From assembly GCF_018130545.1 (NCBI RefSeq), contig NZ_JAFCKF010000005.1, positions 310,001 through 374,000 of the forward strand: a stretch of 64,000 nt of DNA, read 5' to 3'. The stretch is from Bradyrhizobium tropiciagri. Lineage in GTDB: Bacteria > Pseudomonadota > Alphaproteobacteria > Rhizobiales > Xanthobacteraceae. Shown piece after piece: positions 8,040 through 15,610 of this stretch. A model generated the notes under the pieces. It ran no database searches. It had not been told where the DNA came from and was given only the letters and a program-made list of their open reading frames with translations. Each line of letters begins with the position of its first letter. Positions within the stretch are counted from its first letter, which is position 1. A program made the translations under genes and the position numbers.

Positions 8040-8624
8040 CTATTTCCTCGGTATCTTGCGTCGCCGGCCGCCGCTGCTCTTGGCACTGGCCTTGGCGTCG
8101 ACTTTCGGCTCGCGCATCTCTTTCGCCGCCGCTGCGGCGGGCACCTCGATCAGGCCGGCCTCGACCTCGTGCTCGAGCCGATCGAGATTCTTGTAGAGCT
8201 CGACCAGCACCCGTTTCAGCTCGGCCGCTTCCTTCGCCGACATCGCACCGGTTGCGACCTCTTCATAGTATTGCGCGATCGGCATCAGCCGTGCCGCGAG
8301 CTCGGCGCCCTTTGGCGTCAGCACGACCTGAAGGCTGCGCTGGTCGTTTTCCGGACGGTCGCGCGTCAGGAGCCCGGCGCGGCTCATTTCGGCAACGATG
8401 CGCGACAGCGTCGAGACGTCGGCCGACGTCAGTTCGGCGATTTCGCCGAGCCGCAGCGGGTGTCCCTGCTCGGAAAGCGCGGCGAGCACGCGGTACATCG
8501 GCAGCGTCAACTTCTCGTGACGGATGACGCGGGCGAACAAATCGCCCATCCGCACGCCGAGCCGCGCGAGCAGATAGGGGAGCGAATTCGAAAATCGGTA
8601 CATGGGCTTAGATCCGGGCTTCAT
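8040..8624 (-). CDS. MarR-family transcriptional regulator
   Basis: This protein of about 194 residues has a winged helix-turn-helix. The core motif is LRLGEIAELTSADVSTLSRIVAEMSRAGLLTRDRPENDQRS, where the final part is the MarR wing. A basic, alanine/lysine-rich tail (AAAAAKEMREPKVDAKASAKSSGGRRRKIPRK region) may add DNA contacts. The start is uncertain between ATG 8624 and ATG 8603. It is divergent from gamma-resorcylate decarboxylase and upstream of the flavin hydroxylase. MarR-type repressors (GraR, TsdR) control known gamma-resorcylate clusters, so local repression relieved by the aromatic substrate is the likely role. Confidence 0.85.
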   Translation of the reverse strand: MKPGSKPMYRFSNSLPYLLARLGVRMGDLFARVIRHEKLTLPMYRVLAALSEQGHPLRLGEIAELTSADVSTLSRIVAEMSRAGLLTRDRPENDQRSLQVVLTPKGAELAARLMPIAQYYEEVATGAMSAKEAAELKRVLVELYKNLDRLEHEVEAGLIEVPAAAAAKEMREPKVDAKASAKSSGGRRRKIPRK

Positions 8625-8677
8625 TCCTGGCGGGAGACATCCGCCCGGAATAGCCGCCGGTCTTCGCATCGACAACA

Positions 8678-8706
8678 GTTGCATCTCAATAATTTGCATT
8701 TGCAAC
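8678..8706. promoter_or_regulatory. Candidate MarR operator in the divergent promoter
   Basis: GTTGCA at 8678-8683 and TGCAAC at 8701-8706 are inverted arms. Inside them is a tighter inverted repeat TTGCA-TT-TGCAA at 8694-8705. The region is AT-rich and lies between the MarR gene and the decarboxylase gene, immediately upstream of a consensus -35 box. This is the usual arrangement for a self-regulating MarR repressor. Confidence 0.55.
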
Positions 8707-8713
8707 TTTCTCA

Positions 8714-8742
8714 TTGACAAATATTTGGACCGGATGTTTTGC
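8714..8742 (+). promoter_or_regulatory. Candidate sigma-70 promoter of the resorcylate operon
   Basis: A perfect TTGACA at 8714-8719 is followed after 17 bases by a weak -10 hexamer TTTTGC (8737-8742). It reads toward the decarboxylase gene at 8787 and adjoins the TTGCA inverted repeats. The weak -10 lowers certainty. Confidence 0.4.
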
Positions 8743-8786
8743 TCTGTCAACACGGAAACGAGCCGCGAGCGGGAAAGGACGACGCC

Positions 8787-9761
8787 ATGCAGGGAAAGAT
8801 CGCACTGGAGGAGCACTTCGCCATCGAGGAGACGGTTCGCGACAGCGCGGGCTTCTCGCCGACCGATGACTGGGTTGAGCTGAAGGCCCGGCTGCTCGAT
8901 ATTCAGGACCGCCGCCTTGCCGAGATGGACGCGCACGGCATCGAGCTGATGCTGCTGTCGCTCAACGCGCCGGCGATCCAGGCCATCCCCGATCGCAGCC
9001 GCGCGCTGGAGCTGTCGCGCCGCGCCAATGATTTTCTGGCCGAGCAGGTCGCGCGGCGGCCGCAGCGCTTCCAGGGCCTCGCCGCGCTACCGATGCAGGA
9101 TCCGGAAGCCGCCGCGCGCGAGCTCGATCGCTGCGTCAGCGCACTGAAATTCCGCGGTGCGCTGGTCAACGGCTTCAGCGAGGTCGAAGGTCAGGACGGC
9201 GCGGTCTATTACGACCGCAAGGAGTTCTGGCCGTTCTGGTCCGAGGTCGAGCGGCTCGACGTCCCGTTCTACCTGCATCCGCGCAATCCGCTGGCGAAGG
9301 ATGCCGCGATCTATGAGGGCCATCGCTGGTTGATGGGGCCGACCTGGGCGTTCGGCCAGGAGACCGCCGTGCACGCGCTGCGCCTGATGGGCTCGGGCCT
9401 GTTCGACGCCTATCCGCGGCTGCAGATCGTCCTCGGCCATATGGGCGAGGGCCTGCCGTATTCGATGTGGCGCGTCGACAACCACAACAAGTGGATGCGT
9501 GCGCAGAACGTCTATCCCGCCAAGCGCAAGATCGCCGACTATTTCCGGGAGAATTTCTACATCACGACATCGGGCAATTTCCGGACGCAAACGCTGATCG
9601 ACGCGATGCTCGAGATCGGCGCCGACCGCATCCTGTTCTCGGCCGATTGGCCGTTCGAAAACATCGATCACGCCGCCGAATGGTTCGACACCGCGACCAT
9701 CGCCGAGGGCGACCGCATCAAGATCGGCCGCGACAACGCCCGCAAGCTCTTCAGACTCTAA
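8787..9761 (+). CDS. graF: Gamma-resorcylate (2,6-dihydroxybenzoate) decarboxylase
   Basis: This 324-residue enzyme of the amidohydrolase superfamily removes CO2 from 2,6-dihydroxybenzoate to give resorcinol. The residues recalled for the Rhizobium enzyme occur at the same numbers: Glu8 and His10 in LEEHF, Phe23, His164 in FYLHPRNP, His218, Glu221 and Arg229 in LGHMGEGLPYSMWRV, and Asp287 in FSADWPFEN. This makes it one of the most secure functional calls in the window. The ATG at 8787 is preceded by AAAGGA. It opens the plus-strand operon with an importer, maleylacetate reductase and hydroxyquinol dioxygenase. Expression is probably controlled by the divergent MarR gene. Confidence 0.93.
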   Translation: MQGKIALEEHFAIEETVRDSAGFSPTDDWVELKARLLDIQDRRLAEMDAHGIELMLLSLNAPAIQAIPDRSRALELSRRANDFLAEQVARRPQRFQGLAALPMQDPEAAARELDRCVSALKFRGALVNGFSEVEGQDGAVYYDRKEFWPFWSEVERLDVPFYLHPRNPLAKDAAIYEGHRWLMGPTWAFGQETAVHALRLMGSGLFDAYPRLQIVLGHMGEGLPYSMWRVDNHNKWMRAQNVYPAKRKIADYFRENFYITTSGNFRTQTLIDAMLEIGADRILFSADWPFENIDHAAEWFDTATIAEGDRIKIGRDNARKLFRL

Positions 9762-9817
9762 GCGCCCGTCCAACCTGCCGCAGAGCAGGGCGCATCATTG
9801 TTGCAATGGAGGAAACC

Positions 9818-11176
9818 GTGAGCACTTCGCCGGAAATCGACGTGCATGAGGAGTTGTCGAGCGCGGCCGTCGGCCGGCTGCACATACTCCTCGGCATCCT
9901 GATCACGCTCATCACGCTGTTCGATGGTTATGACACGTTCAATCCTGCCTATGTCATCCACTACGTGGCAAAACCCTGGGGGCTGTCGCCGAGCCAGGCG
10001 GGCTTCCTCGTGAGCTCGGGGCTGGTCGGATTTCTGTTCGGGGCAGTCGGGCACGGCACGGTCGCCGACCGGCTTGGCCGGCGCGGCACGTTGCTGGTCG
10101 GTCTCTGGATCGTCAACATCTTCACTCTGCTGACCGCAACTGTGGGCAACGACTTCTGGAGTTTCTGCGCGCTGCGCTTCGCCACCGGTCTTGGTCTCGG
10201 CGTGCTGCTGCCGCTGGGTACCACCTTCGTCAACGAGCTGGCGCCGCGACGCGTCAGCAACGCCTTCTCGCTGTGGGGCGTGACGCTGGGCTGGTCGCTC
10301 GGCGGCGTCTGCGCCGGGCTTGTCGGTGTCTATCTGACGCCGCATTACGGCTGGCAGATCCTCTATTACCTCGGCGCGTTGTCGATCCCGCTGACCTTCG
10401 TCGCGCACGCGGTGCTGCCGGAAAGCCCTCAATTCCTGGCGGCGCGGCGCCGTACCGAGGAGCTGCGCGTGCTGCTTGCGCGGCTTCGCCCGGAGCGCGC
10501 CACGGTCTATCGCAACGCGAGCTTCGTTTCCGCCGATACGGGGAGCGTGCCCAATCCGATCGCAGCGCTGCTCAGCCCGCGCTATCGCCGCGTCTCGCTG
10601 ACGATCTGGATCACCGCGTTCCTCAGCCTGTTTGCGATCTTCGGCCTGACCGGCTGGATCCCGACCGTGATGCAGAAGCGCGGCGAGACGTTTGCTGCAT
10701 CGTTTGGCTTCGGCGCGCTGATGCAGGCGATGTCGTTCGTCGGCGGGCTGACGCTTGCGATGCTGGCCGACCGCAAGATGTCGCTGACGCCCCGCTACCT
10801 CGCCACATGGTGGCTGACCGGCGGCATTGCCGTGCTGGCGCTGGTGTTCGTCAGCGGTCACGGCGTCAATCTCGCGATCGTTGCCATCGCCGGCTTCTGC
10901 ATCATCGGCGCGCAGCACGTACTCAACAATTTCACCGCCGGCTCGTACGAGACCCTGCTGCGGGCCAGCGGCGTCGGCATGGAATTGGGCGTCGGCCGGG
11001 TCGGCGCAATCCTTGGGCCCTATCTGATCGGACTGCTGCAGCAGATGACCGGTGGGCCCGACATCGTGTTCTGGGTGATCGGCGGGGCCGCGATCGTCGG
11101 GGCCTTCGCGATCGGCTCGCTCGGTCTTGCCACAGTGCCCCGTCCCGTTGCCATCGACACGGCTCCCGCGGAGTGA
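9818..11176 (+). CDS. MFS aromatic acid:proton symporter
   Basis: This 452-residue inner-membrane transporter is of the AAHS (PcaK/BenK) family. Its twelve-helix pattern includes the family features FDGYDTFNPAY in helix 1 and GTVADRLGRRG in the loop 2-3 signature. It presumably imports gamma-resorcylate. A GTG at 9818 is preferred because GGAGGA at 9808-9813 lies four bases upstream; the in-frame ATG at 9806 would bury that ribosome site in coding sequence. It follows the decarboxylase by 56 bases and its TGA overlaps the start of maleylacetate reductase at 11176. GraK and TsdT are the analogous genes in known clusters. Confidence 0.88.
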   Translation: MSTSPEIDVHEELSSAAVGRLHILLGILITLITLFDGYDTFNPAYVIHYVAKPWGLSPSQAGFLVSSGLVGFLFGAVGHGTVADRLGRRGTLLVGLWIVNIFTLLTATVGNDFWSFCALRFATGLGLGVLLPLGTTFVNELAPRRVSNAFSLWGVTLGWSLGGVCAGLVGVYLTPHYGWQILYYLGALSIPLTFVAHAVLPESPQFLAARRRTEELRVLLARLRPERATVYRNASFVSADTGSVPNPIAALLSPRYRRVSLTIWITAFLSLFAIFGLTGWIPTVMQKRGETFAASFGFGALMQAMSFVGGLTLAMLADRKMSLTPRYLATWWLTGGIAVLALVFVSGHGVNLAIVAIAGFCIIGAQHVLNNFTAGSYETLLRASGVGMELGVGRVGAILGPYLIGLLQQMTGGPDIVFWVIGGAAIVGAFAIGSLGLATVPRPVAIDTAPAE

Positions 11177-12270
11177 TGATGGAGAGCTTCGCCTATAGCG
11201 CGCCTGCAACGCGGGTGATTTTCGGATCGGGCACCCGGGCGAGCCTCGCCGATGAAGTCCGGCGGCTTTCGTGTCACCGCGCGCTGCTGCTCTCGACCGC
11301 GCCACAACGTGGCGAGGCCGATACGCTCGCCGCCGATCTCGGCCCGCTGGCGGCCGGCGTATTCGCGGAAGCCACGATGCATACGCCGGTCGACGTCACC
11401 GCAAAAGCCGTGGCGCAGGTGAGGATGCTCGATGCGGATTGCGTGGTGGCGATCGGCGGCGGCTCGGCGACCGGGCTCGGCAAGGCCATCGCGCTTCATA
11501 CCGATCTTCCGCAGATCGTGCTGCCGACCACCTATGCCGGCTCCGAGGCGACATCGATCCTCGGCCAGACCGAGGGCGGCCGGAAGACGACGCTGCGCAG
11601 TCCAAAGGTGCAGCCGGAGGTGATCGTCTACGATGTCGATCTGACGCTGACATTGCCGCCGCAGCAAAGCGCTGTCTCCGGCCTCAACGCCATCGCCCAC
11701 GCGGTCGAGGCGCTGTACGCGCATGATCGCAATCCGGTCACCTCGCTGCTCGCCGAGGAAGGCATCCGCCGCTTCGCGCAGGCACTGCCGAGGCTCATCG
11801 CCGCATCCGACGACCGCAGCGCGAGGTCGGATGCGCTCTACGCGGCGTGGCTGTGCGGCTGCTGCCTCAATGCCGTCAGCATGGGCCTGCATCACAAGCT
11901 CTGCCACACGCTCGGCGGCATGTTCGACCTGCCGCATGCGGAGACCCATGCGGTGATCCTGCCGCATGCGGTTGCCTACAACGGCCCGGCTGCCGCCGAT
12001 GCCATACAGCGTATCGCGCTGGCGCTCGGTGCCACCGATGCCAGCGCGGGCTTGTTCGACCTGGCGAACCGGCTCGGCGCGCCGACCTCGCTTGCGGCAC
12101 TGGGATTGAAGCCGTCGGACATCGATCGCGCCGCGGCAGCGGCTGCCGAAACGCCCTATCCAAATCCACGGCCGCTCTCGCAGCCGGCGCTACGCGCGCT
12201 GCTCGACGACGCGCTTTGCGGCGTGCGGCCAACTCTGACGCCGAGCGTCTGGGAGACCTCGCATGCGTGA
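11176..12270 (+). CDS. Maleylacetate reductase
   Basis: This 364-residue iron-type alcohol dehydrogenase family enzyme reduces maleylacetate to 3-oxoadipate with NAD(P)H. It shows the GGGSATGLGKA nucleotide motif, the LPTTYAGSEAT segment characteristic of maleylacetate reductases, NAIAHAVEALYA, and the histidine-rich GLHHKLCHTLGG and LPHAETHAVILPH segments. Two tandem ATGs (11176, 11179) are possible starts; the first overlaps the preceding TGA by one base. Its end overlaps the next gene by eight bases (12263-12270), so translational coupling is likely. It completes the lower part of the hydroxyquinol route. Confidence 0.92.
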   Translation: MMESFAYSAPATRVIFGSGTRASLADEVRRLSCHRALLLSTAPQRGEADTLAADLGPLAAGVFAEATMHTPVDVTAKAVAQVRMLDADCVVAIGGGSATGLGKAIALHTDLPQIVLPTTYAGSEATSILGQTEGGRKTTLRSPKVQPEVIVYDVDLTLTLPPQQSAVSGLNAIAHAVEALYAHDRNPVTSLLAEEGIRRFAQALPRLIAASDDRSARSDALYAAWLCGCCLNAVSMGLHHKLCHTLGGMFDLPHAETHAVILPHAVAYNGPAAADAIQRIALALGATDASAGLFDLANRLGAPTSLAALGLKPSDIDRAAAAAAETPYPNPRPLSQPALRALLDDALCGVRPTLTPSVWETSHA

Positions 12271-13120
12271 TTTCGACGAGCACAACATCACCGCGGCCGT
12301 GATTGATAGCCTGGCGCAAACCGGCGACGCGCGCCTCAAGACCGTGATGACCAGCCTCGTGCGCCATCTGCATGATTTCGTGCGCGACGTCGAGCCGAGC
12401 TTCGACGAATGGAACGCGGCGATCGATTTCCTCACTCGCGCCGGACAGATGTGCAGCGACAAGCGGCAGGAGTTCATCCTGCTGTCCGACACGCTCGGTG
12501 TCTCGATGCTGGTCGATGCGATCAACCACCGGATGCCCGAAGGCGCGACCGAGACGACGGTGCTGGGGCCGTTCTTCGTCGCTGCCGCACCCGAGCTGCC
12601 GCTCGGCGCCGACATCTCCGGCGGCATCGCAGGCGAGAAGCTCAGCGTCAACGGCGTCGTCCAATCGTCCGATGGCCGCCCGCTTGCCGGTGCCACGGTC
12701 GATGTGTGGCACGCCGACGATGATGGCTATTACGATGTCCAGCAGCCCGATTTGGAATCACTCGCGATGCGCGCGCGGTTCAGGACCGACCGCGAGGGAC
12801 GGTTCTCCTTCACGTCGATCATGCCCGCGTTCTATCCGATCCCGCATGACGGGCCGGTCGGCGCGATGCTGGAGGCGCTTGGGCGCCATCCGTACCGCCC
12901 TGCGCATGTCCACTTCATGATCGCCGCCGAGGGCTTTGAGACCCTGATCACTCACATCTTCGATGCGGAAAGCCCGTACCTCGATTCGGATGCGGTGTTC
13001 GGCGTCAAGAACTCGCTGATCGCGCCGTTCTCCCGCGATCACCAGTCCGGAGAAATCCAGCGCGGCCTCACCTACCGGTTTGGCCTCAAACCGCTTCCCA
13101 ACACCAAAGGAGACAGCTGA
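12263..13120 (+). CDS. Hydroxyquinol 1,2-dioxygenase (copy 2, in the operon)
   Basis: This 285-residue intradiol dioxygenase cleaves hydroxyquinol to maleylacetate. Fe(III) ligands are Tyr157 in DGYYDVQ, Tyr191 in FYPIPHDGPVG, and His215 and His217 in RPAHVHF. It is closely related to the gene at 847-1761 but ends earlier, lacking a Pro-rich tail. Its ATG lies inside the end of the maleylacetate reductase gene, and its TGA shares a base with the next ATG, so three genes are coupled. The neighbours make hydroxyquinol the very likely substrate. Confidence 0.93.
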   Translation: MRDFDEHNITAAVIDSLAQTGDARLKTVMTSLVRHLHDFVRDVEPSFDEWNAAIDFLTRAGQMCSDKRQEFILLSDTLGVSMLVDAINHRMPEGATETTVLGPFFVAAAPELPLGADISGGIAGEKLSVNGVVQSSDGRPLAGATVDVWHADDDGYYDVQQPDLESLAMRARFRTDREGRFSFTSIMPAFYPIPHDGPVGAMLEALGRHPYRPAHVHFMIAAEGFETLITHIFDAESPYLDSDAVFGVKNSLIAPFSRDHQSGEIQRGLTYRFGLKPLPNTKGDS

Positions 13121-13563
13121 TGTCCAGTTCCACTCACATTGCCGCAACTGAGAAAATCGGCCGTCTGTCCGATTCCTGGGTTCTGTTGTTCGCCCGGCTC
13201 GCGATCGCGCCGCTGTTTCTCTACAGCGGTATCGGCAAGCTGATGGCCTTCTCCGCGACCGCCGGCCGCCTCGGCGGCGCCGACGGCATCGGTGCGCTCC
13301 TTGCGGGCGGGGCAACGGCGGTCGAGCTCGGCGGTGGCATCGCCCTGGTGCTCGGCCTGTTCGCACGCCAGGCGGCCGCGGTGCTGTTCCTGTTCACGAT
13401 CGCCGCGACGCTGATGTTTCACAATTTCTGGGCCGCACCCGAGGCACAGGTCGTGACCCAGACCATCAACTTCCTGAAGAATCTCGGCCTGCTCGGCGCG
13501 CTCGCGCTGATCGCGGCCTACGGGCCGGGAAGCTACGCCGTGAGCGCGGGCCGTAGGCCGTGA
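13120..13563 (+). CDS. DoxX-family membrane protein
   Basis: This 147-residue protein has about four hydrophobic segments and the DoxX core: LLFARLAIAPLFLYSGIGKL, GGATAVELGGGIALVLG, AAVLFLFTIAATLMFHNFW and FLKNLGLLGALALI. Its ATG overlaps the dioxygenase stop by one base (TGATG), placing it firmly in the resorcylate operon. DoxX proteins are linked in various bacteria to quinone or sulfur redox chemistry, but their biochemistry is mostly unknown. A role against quinones formed from hydroxyquinol autoxidation would fit; this is inference. Confidence 0.85.
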   Translation: MSSSTHIAATEKIGRLSDSWVLLFARLAIAPLFLYSGIGKLMAFSATAGRLGGADGIGALLAGGATAVELGGGIALVLGLFARQAAAVLFLFTIAATLMFHNFWAAPEAQVVTQTINFLKNLGLLGALALIAAYGPGSYAVSAGRRP

Positions 13564-13574
13564 GTCCTGTTGCT

Positions 13575-13602
13575 CCGGCGCCGGCTCACGCGCCGGCGCT
13601 GG
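13575..13602. terminator. Stem-loop between convergent genes
   Basis: An 11-base stem with one mismatch (CCGGCGCCGGC at 13575-13585, GCCGGCGCTGG at 13592-13602) surrounds a loop of six bases. It lies just after the DoxX gene and overlaps the last codons of the convergent amidotransferase. No T-tract follows in either direction, so it is at best a Rho-independent-like structure. Confidence 0.35.
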
Positions 13603-14323
13603 AACGAAGCCCGCTGTGGTTTGGCGCGATGGAGAGCAGCCAGTCGCCGAACACCTGCTCGGCTTGGGCGGCGACCGGCCTCGCCAGCGCCTGCGTCGCC
13701 GCGCGCAATTCGGGCACCGGGATCTTCGCCGCCGACAGTTCGACGGCGTGGCCGACATACCATTCCTCGAGCTGTCGCGGATCGGCTTCGAGATGGAATT
13801 GCAGCGCCAGTGCGTTATGGCCCCAGGCAAAGGCTTGATTCTCGTAATTGGCGTTTGAGGCCAGCCGCACCGCATCATCAGGCAGATCGAAGGTGTCGCC
13901 GTGCCAGTGCAGCACCTTGGTTTGCAGGTTACGCAGGCACGATGATTTGCCGTCCGCCGTCAGCTCGACCGGCCCCCAGCCGATCTCCTTGACCTTGCCC
14001 GGGAACACCCGGCCGCCGAGCGCCTGCGCCATCAGCTGCGCGCCGAGGCAGATGCCGAGCGTCGGCAAGCCGCGCCGCAGCCGCTGTTCCAAGAGCGCGA
14101 TCTCGGTCGCGAGGAACGGATAGGTCTCGGTCTCGTAGACCCCGATCGGGCCGCCGAGCACGATCAAGAGGTCCGCATCGCGAATCGCACGATCGGAGAG
14201 GTCGTCGACCGGCGCGTCGCAGAACGACACGCTCCAGCCGGCGCGCTCCATGATTGGGGCAAGCAGCCCCAGATCCTCGAACGCCACATGGCGGATGGCA
14301 ATGGCGGAGCGCGGTGGTCGCAT
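13586..14323 (-). CDS. Class I glutamine amidotransferase (GATase1 domain protein)
   Basis: This 245-residue stand-alone GATase1 protein resembles the GMP synthase glutaminase domain. It has LIVLGGPIGVYE, the nucleophile elbow GICLGAQ with Cys92, and the catalytic pair His177 and Glu179 in LQFHLEAD. The triad is complete, so hydrolysis of glutamine or a gamma-glutamyl compound is expected. Stand-alone relatives include gamma-glutamyl hydrolases of polyamine breakdown, but no polyamine genes are nearby. The ATG at 14323 follows an AT-rich stretch. It converges on the DoxX gene. Confidence 0.85.
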   Translation of the reverse strand: MRPPRSAIAIRHVAFEDLGLLAPIMERAGWSVSFCDAPVDDLSDRAIRDADLLIVLGGPIGVYETETYPFLATEIALLEQRLRRGLPTLGICLGAQLMAQALGGRVFPGKVKEIGWGPVELTADGKSSCLRNLQTKVLHWHGDTFDLPDDAVRLASNANYENQAFAWGHNALALQFHLEADPRQLEEWYVGHAVELSAAKIPVPELRAATQALARPVAAQAEQVFGDWLLSIAPNHSGLRSSAGA

Positions 14324-14407
14324 TGGTGACGTCCAGTCTTTTCGATATATAATCTCAAATATAGCGCGTCAGGTCGCGACGAGTCCAGCCGTCGTCCACC
14401 TCGCGGG

Positions 14408-15493
14408 TCAGCGGTCGGAATGCAGCTTTTCGAGAAACTCCTTCACGCCGCTGACGGCACCGGTCTGCGAGGCGACATAGCCGGGAAGGGCGCCCACGGC
14501 TTTGTGAAACTCGCCGCTCCTCATGATCTCGAGCACGCGCTGCATCGGCTCGGTCTCGAGAAACGCACGCTTGCAGACGAAGAAATAATCTTCCGTGAGC
14601 AGGCGGATGAAATCGAGCCCGAATTGCCGCGCGGCGGCCTCGACGCCAAAGCTCGCATCAGCCATGCCGCTCGCGACATAGGCGGCGACCGCGGCGTGGG
14701 TGAACTCCATGTGCTGGGCGCCGTTGATCCGGCTTTCCGGGATCTTGTGCAGCGCCAGCAACTGATCGAACAGCAGCCGCGTGCCGGAATCATGGTCGCG
14801 GTTGACGAAGCGCGCCTTGCGCTCGACCAGGTCCTTCAACGAGGTGATCTTCAGCGGGTTGCCGCGCTTGACCATCAGGCCCATCTCGCGGGTCACGAAG
14901 TTGATCACGCGGTCCTCGCGCGGATCGAGCCACTCCCGACAGGCCTTAATGCCCTGCGCGCGCAACTCGCCGCGCGGCAAATGCACGCCGGAGAGATCGC
15001 AGGCGCCCTGCGCCAGCGAGACCAGCGAGTTCTGGTTGCTGACGTAACGCAGGTCGATGCCGACGCCACCAGCGCGGTCGAGGAACTCGCGCAGCTTCGA
15101 CACCGCAAAGCCGTGGCTGGCATGGACTCGGATGACCTGCGGCCGCTGCTCGAGGAACGGCTTGATCTCAGTGACCAGTTCCTGCGCGAGGTTTTGCAGT
15201 TGCAGGCTGAGCCGCGCCTGCATGCGCTGGCCGGCCCACACCAGCTTCTCGCCGAATGGCGTCAGCTTCGAGCCCTTGCCGCGCTGGGTCTCCACCAGGG
15301 GCACGCCGAAGAACTCGGACCATTGCTCGATCAGGTTCCAGACATGGCGATAGGACAGCTGCGCGTCGGTGGCGGCGCTGGTGATCTTCCCGGTCTTCCT
15401 GATCTCGTTGAGGATGCCGAGCATCACCACCACGGTCTGCGGCGAGTTTTCCTTCCGGAAGCGCCAGACGGTCTCGATCTCGATCTGCAGCAT
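14408..15493 (-). CDS. ModE-like HTH regulator with periplasmic-binding-protein-like domain
   Basis: This 361-residue one-component regulator has a ModE/LysR-type winged helix in about the first 95 residues (ITSAATDAQLSYRHVWNLIEQW, then LVETQRGKGSKLTPFGEKL). It also has a C-terminal PBP-like domain (about 115-350) of the type that binds small ligands, in place of ModE's Mop/TOBE repeats. ATG 15493 is used; two in-frame GTGs lie just upstream. It is divergent from an aldehyde dehydrogenase, and the roughly 115-base gap contains palindromes. Control of that gene is likely. The ligand is unknown: oxyanion sensing is known for ModE, but the ModE oxyanion domain is absent here. Confidence 0.82.
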   Translation of the reverse strand: MLQIEIETVWRFRKENSPQTVVVMLGILNEIRKTGKITSAATDAQLSYRHVWNLIEQWSEFFGVPLVETQRGKGSKLTPFGEKLVWAGQRMQARLSLQLQNLAQELVTEIKPFLEQRPQVIRVHASHGFAVSKLREFLDRAGGVGIDLRYVSNQNSLVSLAQGACDLSGVHLPRGELRAQGIKACREWLDPREDRVINFVTREMGLMVKRGNPLKITSLKDLVERKARFVNRDHDSGTRLLFDQLLALHKIPESRINGAQHMEFTHAAVAAYVASGMADASFGVEAAARQFGLDFIRLLTEDYFFVCKRAFLETEPMQRVLEIMRSGEFHKAVGALPGYVASQTGAVSGVKEFLEKLHSDR

Positions 15494-15507
15494 CGCGGTC
15501 ACCACTT

Positions 15508-15537
15508 ATGAAGAAGACTTCATATCCTGGTATACCA
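15508..15537. promoter_or_regulatory. Palindromic sites between the ModE-like regulator and ALDH
   Basis: Two dyads lie in the AT-rich divergent gap: ATGAAG-AAGA-CTTCAT at 15508-15523 and the perfect TGGTATACCA at 15528-15537. They are close to the regulator start and about 75-100 bases before the aldehyde dehydrogenase, where an autoregulatory operator would lie. Binding is inferred. Confidence 0.45.
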
Positions 15538-15610
15538 ATAGGTACAAGATATCATATTTACTGCTGAACAAAGCCTCCTACGTTGAGGGACAAGACCAGG
15601 AGGAAATATG

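Noticed and set aside
10273-12270. Apparent 665-residue fusion ahead of maleylacetate reductase
   Set aside because: The upstream part is out-of-frame MFS coding sequence; the true start is ATG 11176/11179, with overlap of the MFS stop.
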